From NCBI GenBank assembly GCA_026826555.1, contig JAKSZT010053928.1:38975342-39039341 (forward strand): DNA of 64,000 nucleotides, in the 5' to 3' direction. Of the stretch, positions 57,565 through 64,000 are shown piece by piece (the first letter of the stretch is position 1; each line of letters starts with the position of its first letter). This DNA is from Tolypeutes matacus. Lineage: Eukaryota > Chordata > Mammalia > Cingulata > Chlamyphoridae. The position numbers were made by a program, and so were the translations under genes. Under the pieces are notes generated by a model, which saw nothing but the letters and a program-made list of their open reading frames with translations, ran no database searches and was not told the DNA's origin.

Positions 57565-57617
57565 CTAGCTCTAGCTCTAGTTCTAGCTCTAGCTCTAGCT
57601 CTAGCTCTAGCTCTAGC
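57565..57617. repeat. Hexanucleotide array (CTAGCT)n
   Basis: About nine tandem CTAGCT units with one T substitution near 57581, followed by a degenerate unit. It lies in AT-rich intron with no adjacent gene signal. Confidence 0.9.
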
Positions 57618-59087
57618 AATATATCTAGGACTAGCTCATCTATATTGCACAGGGATTTCAATATAATGTCCCCAAATTATCTCATCACCTTCCCCTACCC
57701 AACCAGATGTTTTCTTGCTCTCTATCTATTTTATGTGAAAAATATGTTAGATATCCCCTTTAACCTTAATAAATACAGAATGTATTTTTTAACTAGTTTA
57801 TTATTATAATCTACCAATAATGAATTGTTCAAAAATTCACCTGCAAAAAACCTTGATTATTATGTATTGCAGTGTAATAATTACTGCTACATATACTAAT
57901 TGGAAATAATTGCTTATTTTGCTAAATACCAATTTTTAATTATAAAAAATCTGTGGTTGCCAGTTATTTCTATCCATATAAATATTTTACAAAACTGCTA
58001 CCCTTCTTTATTTATTTGCTGCACTAGGTGTAACTGCAGTTACCTTGATTGGCTATATAAATATATGAGAAATCTAGTCACTTAAACAAAGTGCTTTAAT
58101 ACTTGGGATTAGAAGTGCCATTTGTGATGGAAAAAAAAACACAAAGTCCTTGTTTCTTGTATATGTAATTAACAGCTTTCTATACTATAGAAATGCAAGA
58201 AAGTAAGAAACAAATGAAGTCTAACTCTCTAAATAATTTAGAATTGCATTGAGGGGAAACTAATCTTTTATACCCTAAAACCAGTATTGTTAGACATTTT
58301 TGAAGACAAATTTCAGTATAAAAAATTAGATAATGAAGTATATTTATAAAGTCATGATAAGTTTAGTTGAAGTCATTGTTTATGAAATAACCAAGCTGTT
58401 CACTGTTATTTAAATTTTGTGAACAAATGTTAATTATCATCCAAGGTGCCGGTTACTCTATTTTCATTTATTTCTAATAAATTTCATATTCATACTAATT
58501 TCACTTTCCAAAAAAAAAAAAAAAAAGGTAACATAATATCACACTCAGTAAGTCATACAGACTTGGTGAAAACATGAAAAAATAAAATGAATTTCATATT
58601 ACAGAAACTGGAGAAAGAGATGAGCCACATTTTTTTTCTTGGATATTAGACAGTTTTTAATCATTTTAGACAAGCCATTTATTTATTTATTTATTTTAAT
58701 GTTTAAAGAGAAAAATCATGCAGAAAATACAGTTCCCATATACTACTTCCCTCATTTTTCCCTATTTTTAACATTTTGCATTAGTGTATTACCTTTGTTA
58801 CAATTGATTAAACAATATTATTATAATTGTTCTATTAACTGTAATCTAGAGAATATTAAGTTTCACTGTTAGAGTTGTGCAGTCCTATGTTTGTTTTCAA
58901 AATTTTCTTCTAATAAAATATATACAACCTAAAATTTCCCTTTTTAAACCATGTTCAAATACATAATACAGTAGTGTTAATTACATTCACAATGTGCTAC
59001 CAGCCCCACCATCCACTACCACAACTTTTCCAGCACTCCAACCAGAACCTCTGTACCAATAAAGCATTAACTCCACATTCCCTCTAT

Positions 59088-59552
59088 TTTAGTTTCCTTG
59101 TTACTAAAGAAAATACCATGCAATGGGTTGGCTTAACAGTAATTTATTGGCTCATGGTTTCAGGCTAGCTGAAGTAAAAAATCAAGGCATTATCAAGGCA
59201 ATGCTTTCTTCCATAAAACTATGATATTTGGGGGCTGGCAATTGGCGATTCTTGGTCCTTGACTTTTCTGTCACATGGCAATGCACATGGCTACCTCTCC
59301 TGGCTTCTTCTTTCTCTTCTAGCTTCTGTGAATATTCAGCTTCTGACTGCTCCATCTGGCTTTCTGTCTGTGACCTTCTCTGTAAAGTCTTCAGTTATAA
59401 GATGAAGACCCTTCCTGAATCAGTTAAGCCAGAACTTAACTAAAGAAACCTCATCAAAAGGTTCCATTTACAAGAATTCATACCCACAGGAATGGATAAA
59501 GTTTAAGGATATGTTTTTCTGGGGTGTATAGTTCCAAACCAACACTTCTACC
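59088..59552 (+). repeat. Unclassified ~465-bp repeat inside the L1 3' UTR
   Basis: The segment interrupts the 3' UTR between 'attccctctatttt' and 'ttctaccccatttc', which are adjacent in the other L1 copy. It has the phrases 'taatttattggctcatggtt', 'tctgtcacatggcaatgcac' and 'catcaaaaggttccatttac', which I recognise as a repeated mammalian sequence. I cannot name the family or see clear terminal repeats. Confidence 0.5.
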
Positions 59553-61689
59553 CCATTTCATTTCCTGGTAACCTATATTCTAATTAGGACTATGAATTTG
59601 CTTATTCTAATTACTTCATAATAATGAGATCATACAATAATTATCCTTTTGTGTCTGGCTTATTTCACTAAACATATTGTCTTCAAAATTCATCCATGTT
59701 GTCACTTGTATCAGAACTTAATTCCTTCTTATGGCTGAATAATATTCCATCATTTCTGTATACCACATTTTTGTTTATCCATACATTTGTTGATGGAAAT
59801 TGGGTTGTTTGATCTTTTTGCCAGTTATGAATAATGTAACTAAGAATTTTGGTGTGCGAATATCTGTTCAAGTCCCTGTTTTCAATTCTTCTGAGTATAA
59901 GCATATTAAGGGATTACAGGTTATATGTTAATTCTATACTTTACTTTCTAAGGAACTGACAAACTGTTCTTTTCAAAGAACATCCATATGGTTTCCTTGA
60001 TTCTCTTTGTTGTCTTTTTTTCTCTATTTTATTTATCTCTATTCTAATTGTTGTTATATACTTCCTCCTGATTGCTTTGGCTTTAATATGTTTTTCTATT
60101 TCCAGTTACTCCAGCTGTGACATATTCTCTCTGATTTGAGATTTTCTTTTTAAATTTATCCATATAGAGCTAAAATGTTCCTTCTCAGCACTATCTTTGC
60201 AGCATCTAACAAGTTTTAGCATGTTTGGTTTTCGTTTTCATTCACTTCAAGTTATTCCCTAATATCCCTTGGATTTCTTCGATGGCTAATTATTTTTTAA
60301 GATTTTTTTTTTTTTATTTCCACATATTTGTGAATTTTCCAGTTCTCCTTCTGTTATCGATTTCTAGCTTTATTCTATTGTGGTCAGAGAAGGTACATTG
60401 TATGATTTAATACTTTATAATTTATCAAGACTCTTTTGTGATCTAACATTTGATAAATCATTGCGAATGACTCATGTGTACTGGGACAGATTATGTATTC
60501 TTCTGCTACTGGGTAAAGTATTCTTTATATAGCTGTTAAGACTAGTTAGTTTATAATAGCACTCAAGTCTTCTATTTCCTTATTGTTCTTCTGTCTAGAT
60601 ATTCTGTCCATTATTAAAAGTGGTATGTTTTGAAGTCTCCTACTACTCATATGGAACTGTCAAGTTTTCACTTCACATCTGTAAATATTTGCTTCATGTA
60701 CTGTGGGGCTCTACCATTAAGGGAATATATATTTATAATTAGTATGTCTTCTTGGCACATTGACTTCTTCATCAGTGTGTAGTAATTTTCTTTGTCTTCC
60801 ATAATAGCCTTTTGATTTAAAGTCCTTTTGAATCTGATATCAGTATAGTTACCACAGCTCTGATTTGGTTAATATTTGAATAGAATATTTTCCTCATCCT
60901 TTTACTTTCAACATAATTGTGTCTTTGAATTGATGAGTCTCTTGTATTCAGTATATAGTAGGATTATGCTTTTTAATCCATTCTGCCAATCTTTGTCTTT
61001 TGATTGGTAAGTCTAATCCTTTTATATTTAAAGTCATTATGATGATGCATGACTTTCTTCTGCCATTTTGCTATTTAGTCTTTGTAAGCTTTATATCTGT
61101 TTTATCCCTCAATTCTTCCATTAATGTCTACTTTCATATTTGTTTGATTTTTTGTAGTAGTGTACCACTTTTAGTCCATTCTCATATCTTTCTTTATATA
61201 TGTTTTTCATATATTTTATTTATTGTTACCTTGGGGCTTAAATATAACTTCCAAAATCTATACTCCTGTTTGAATTGATACCAACTTAACTTCAGTAGCA
61301 TTCATAAACATTTTTCCTATACTTCTTCATCCCCTTGACCTTTTGTTGTACTTGTTACAGATTATATCTTATGCATTGTATATACCAAACTATAGATTTA
61401 TCATTACTTTTCATGAATTTGTACTTTAGAACCTATTCAAAATATAAAGTGGTGTTACATACCAAAAAATACAATATAATAGTACTGACATTTATAATTA
61501 CTCTTATGGATACCTGTATCTGAGACTTTTATTTATATATGTCTCTTCTATTCTCTATCTATTGTACTTCCATTTCAATCTGAAAAACTCTTTACTATTG
61601 GTTCTAAGGCAGGTTAGTAGTCAGAAACTTCCTCAGCTTTTTTTTTTTTTTTTAATCTGTGAATATCTTATTGTCTTAATCTCTCCTTC

Positions 61690-61812
61690 ATTTCTCTTTT
61701 ATTTATTTTTATTTATTTATTTATTTTTTTGAGGTACTGGGGCCAGGGATTGAACCCAGGATCTCGTATATGGGAATCTGGCGCTCAACTGAGCTACATT
61801 GGCTCCCCCTCT
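61690..61812 (-). mobile_element. tRNA-derived SINE (reverse) in L1
   Basis: A (TTTA)n tail is followed by 'gaggtactggggccagggat', the B-box complement 'gattgaaccc', and a terminus 'ctacattggctcccc'. It lies at the ORF2/ORF1 boundary region of the second downstream L1. Confidence 0.75.
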
Positions 61813-63415
61813 CCCTCATTTTTGAAAGACAGTCTCACCAGATGTAAGATTCTTGGTTGGCAGTTGCTTTCTTTCACCACTGAAAATTATTTTTAACCAT
61901 TATCTTCTTGCCTCTTCAGTTTCTGATAAGAAATTGGTACATAATCTTATTTAGGCTCTCTTATGAATAACACTCACTTTTCCCTTGCAGCTTCCAGATT
62001 CTCTCTTTGCCCTTGCCATTTGACTGTTAGATTACTATGTGTGTGACATGGTGCTCTTCATGTTTATCCTGTTTGGGATTCTTTGGGCTTCTAGAATGTG
62101 TATATTCATGTCTGTCTTTAAACTTAGGAAGTTTTCTGCCATTATTTCTTTGAAAACTCCACCTGCCTATTCCTCATTCTTCTCCTTCTGTGAATTTCTC
62201 AATCTATATATTGTTACTCTTGATGGTATCCCACGGGTCTCTTAGGCTCTGTTTACCTTTTTTAATTCTTTTTTATTCTAATCCATAACCCATATCATTT
62301 CAATTGTCTTTTCTTAAAGCTCATTCATTCCTTCATCTACCAGCATCAATCTGCTCTTGAAACCATCTAGGGAATTTTCTATTTGAGTTATTGTGGACTT
62401 CCAACTCCAGTAATTTTGTCTGGTTCTTTTCTGAAATCTCTATCTCTTTACTGAGATTGTCAAACTGTTTATTCATCATTTTTTTCTGGTATCCTTTAGT
62501 TCTTTCTCTGTGTTTACCTTCATCTCCTTGAGCATATTAAAGAGCATATTTTTTAAGTCTTTGTCTGGTATGTACAAAGGGTGGTTTTTTTCATTGTTGG
62601 TTTTGGGATTTTTATCTCATTCCTTTGGATAGGTCATCATTTCCTGTTTCCTTATTCATCTTGTCATCTTTTGTTGCACACTATATATTTTAATATTTTA
62701 AAGTGTTAACTCTGGGATTCAATCCCTGAACTGTCTGTCCCTTAACTTTGTATAGAGATATATGACATGACAGAGACTTCCTTGAGTGTCAGGATCTAAT
62801 AAAAACAAACAAATGCAAACCGTTCTTTTCAATCTTAGCAAATTGACTCTGCATTGGTTTGTGTTGCCCTTCAGATTTTAGCCCTCCTAATAAGAAGATC
62901 AGCTTGAGATGATTCATTGCCTTCTCTGTCTTTTCAGAGCCTTTGTCTTGTCCTAAACTTGTGCTCTTCATGGCTTTAGGAATTCCTCTGCTTATATGAA
63001 TCTGAATGTCTTCTATACTCCCTTTGAAATAGACTTCCCCTGAGTCCTGGGTGCTCTAGTATATGTCTTAAAGAGACTTAATTGTCTCTTATACTGCTTT
63101 CCTGTCTATAAATTGCTTCTGTCTGCAGGGCAAGTTCTAGGAGGTTGAGCCAAGAAGAGCTTCCTGTCTCAGTCTTTCAGGATGCTACACAATGTTTTGG
63201 CAGTAATATACAGGCACTGTGGTATGCTCATAAGGGTAACTCTGCTCCCTCTGGAACAGGCCAGGGACCCACAATGGGAGCAAAGTCTAGTTCCACACTT
63301 TGCTGGGGAGGGGTTGAAGAAGGTGTGAGCAAGGTTGCCACAAACTCCTCTTACCATATTAAAGCTCTGTTTTCTTGCTTCAGCATTTGCTCGGTTACTG
63401 CAACCCTTTATCTGA

Positions 63416-63463
63416 TTTTTTTTTTTTTTTTTTTTTTTTGAGTTTTGAGTTTTGAGTTTTGAG
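63416..63463. repeat. T-run followed by (GAGTTTT)3
   Basis: Twenty-four thymines lead into three GAGTTTT units. It marks the end of recognisable L1 sequence. Confidence 0.85.
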
Positions 63464-64000
63464 GAAGAAGGCTCTGCCAGTTTTGGCTTAGTTATTCAAA
63501 GATTTTGGGAAAGAATGGCATCTTGGAGCATCTTTTGGTTTAACATCTAGATAAGTTATTTTTGAAGTTCCACATTGGAATATTATAATGTTTGAAATTT
63601 CTTAATGAAGACTTTTTTTTTGGTATTTTGGAAAGTGATATCCAGTTTGTACTTATCTCATGTGTATATCTCCTGGTAGGGGAACTATCATTACTGATAC
63701 ATGTTTCTATAATACAGTTCCCTAGTAGAGGCAATTTGCCTAGTATTACCATTAATATCTACCTCAGTACTTTCATATGCACATGTATTTGCAGAGAAAA
63801 ATTCATATATTTTACTAATTCTTAATGTTTCATTCCTAAAATATTCAAGTACCCATATTTGAAATTTATTTTGTTCTTGGTTTGCTTTGTTTCTTGATTC
63901 AGCCAGTCATTAAGCTCTCTTGACTAAGTCAGTTAAACGTATATGCCAAGAAGACAAAGCCTTGTCTCATAGGCACTACATATTCTTCTGTTAGAAAAGT

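Larger units (their letters stand above)
58680..63415 (-). mobile_element. L1, antisense, with central ORF2 deletion
   Basis: It has the same reverse-strand order as the L1 at 50418-56985. The 3' UTR occupies about 58690-59650 (interrupted by another repeat) and the extreme 3' end of ORF2 extends to about 59985. An abrupt jump then leads to the endonuclease-side part of ORF2 (to about 61100), the ORF1 region (about 61830-62480) and the 5' UTR to about 63415. Relative to the other L1, roughly 1.8-1.9 kb of ORF2 including the reverse-transcriptase core is absent. Frames are degenerate. Confidence 0.75.
46878..64000 (+). other. LRP1B: LRP1B downstream intron (partial, >17 kb)
   Basis: This phase-1 intron begins at GTAAGT and runs off the right edge. 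I looked for a hydrophobic membrane-span exon followed by a basic stop-transfer and cytoplasmic NPxY-type sequence, and found none. The content is unique AT-rich sequence to about 50020, an ancient repeat, a near full-length L1 (50418-56985), a CTAGCT hexamer array (57565-57617), a second L1 (58680-63415) and a T-run/GAGTTTT repeat. The stretches 46884-50020, 56986-57564, 57618-58679 and 63464-64000 show nothing I can name. Confidence 0.8.

Noticed and set aside
57565..57617. Possible CRISPR-like array
   Set aside because: The tandem hexamers have no spacers and the context is mammalian intron.
46878..64000. Search for the LRP1B transmembrane exon
   Set aside because: Hydrophobic frames in this interval all fall in T-rich L1 or simple sequence and lack splice sites and a basic stop-transfer segment.

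Overview
This window is AT-rich mammalian genomic DNA. It has no compact gene layout and no bacterial or viral organisation. The only protein-coding signal I can defend is four short plus-strand exons with consensus splice sites. Together they encode consecutive EGF-like modules of LRP1B (low-density lipoprotein receptor-related protein 1B), from the juxtamembrane end of its ectodomain. Everything else is intron: more than 21.8 kb upstream of the first exon, then 4.1 kb, 0.86 kb, 19.6 kb, and more than 17.1 kb downstream of the last exon. The transmembrane and cytoplasmic exons must lie beyond the right edge. The tRNA-derived SINEs resemble families I recall from Xenarthra (armadillo, sloth, anteater). 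A xenarthran is therefore my best guess for the host, resting on recognition rather than a database search.

Layout. 1-21857: upstream intron, with two large minus-strand L1 blocks (927-3421 and 6400-10938), a young plus-strand tRNA-derived SINE (17803-18027), a purine tract (18621-18732) and an old L1 3' end (about 19410-20195). 21858-27176: three exons encoding EGF modules. 27177-46800: a 19.6-kb intron of mostly old, diffuse repeats (MIR, L2, and one recurring ancient mammalian family) plus microsatellites. 46801-46877: exon closing the last EGF module and starting the juxtamembrane linker. 46878-64000: downstream intron dominated by two more minus-strand L1s (about 50418-56985 and 58680-63415) carrying nested SINEs.

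Three observations stand out. First, the third exon (27063-27176) encodes an EGF module that, as I recall, has no counterpart in the paralogue LRP1 or in the canonical human LRP1B ending. It is phase-symmetric and has a non-consensus donor, so it looks like a cassette or lineage-variable module. Second, the two L1 blocks in the first 11 kb are each bounded by unusually long direct repeats (about 273 bp and exactly 115 bp). These look like very long target-site duplications. Third, one of these blocks looks like a single read-through insertion containing two L1 3' ends, with a later retroposon nested in its right-hand duplication.
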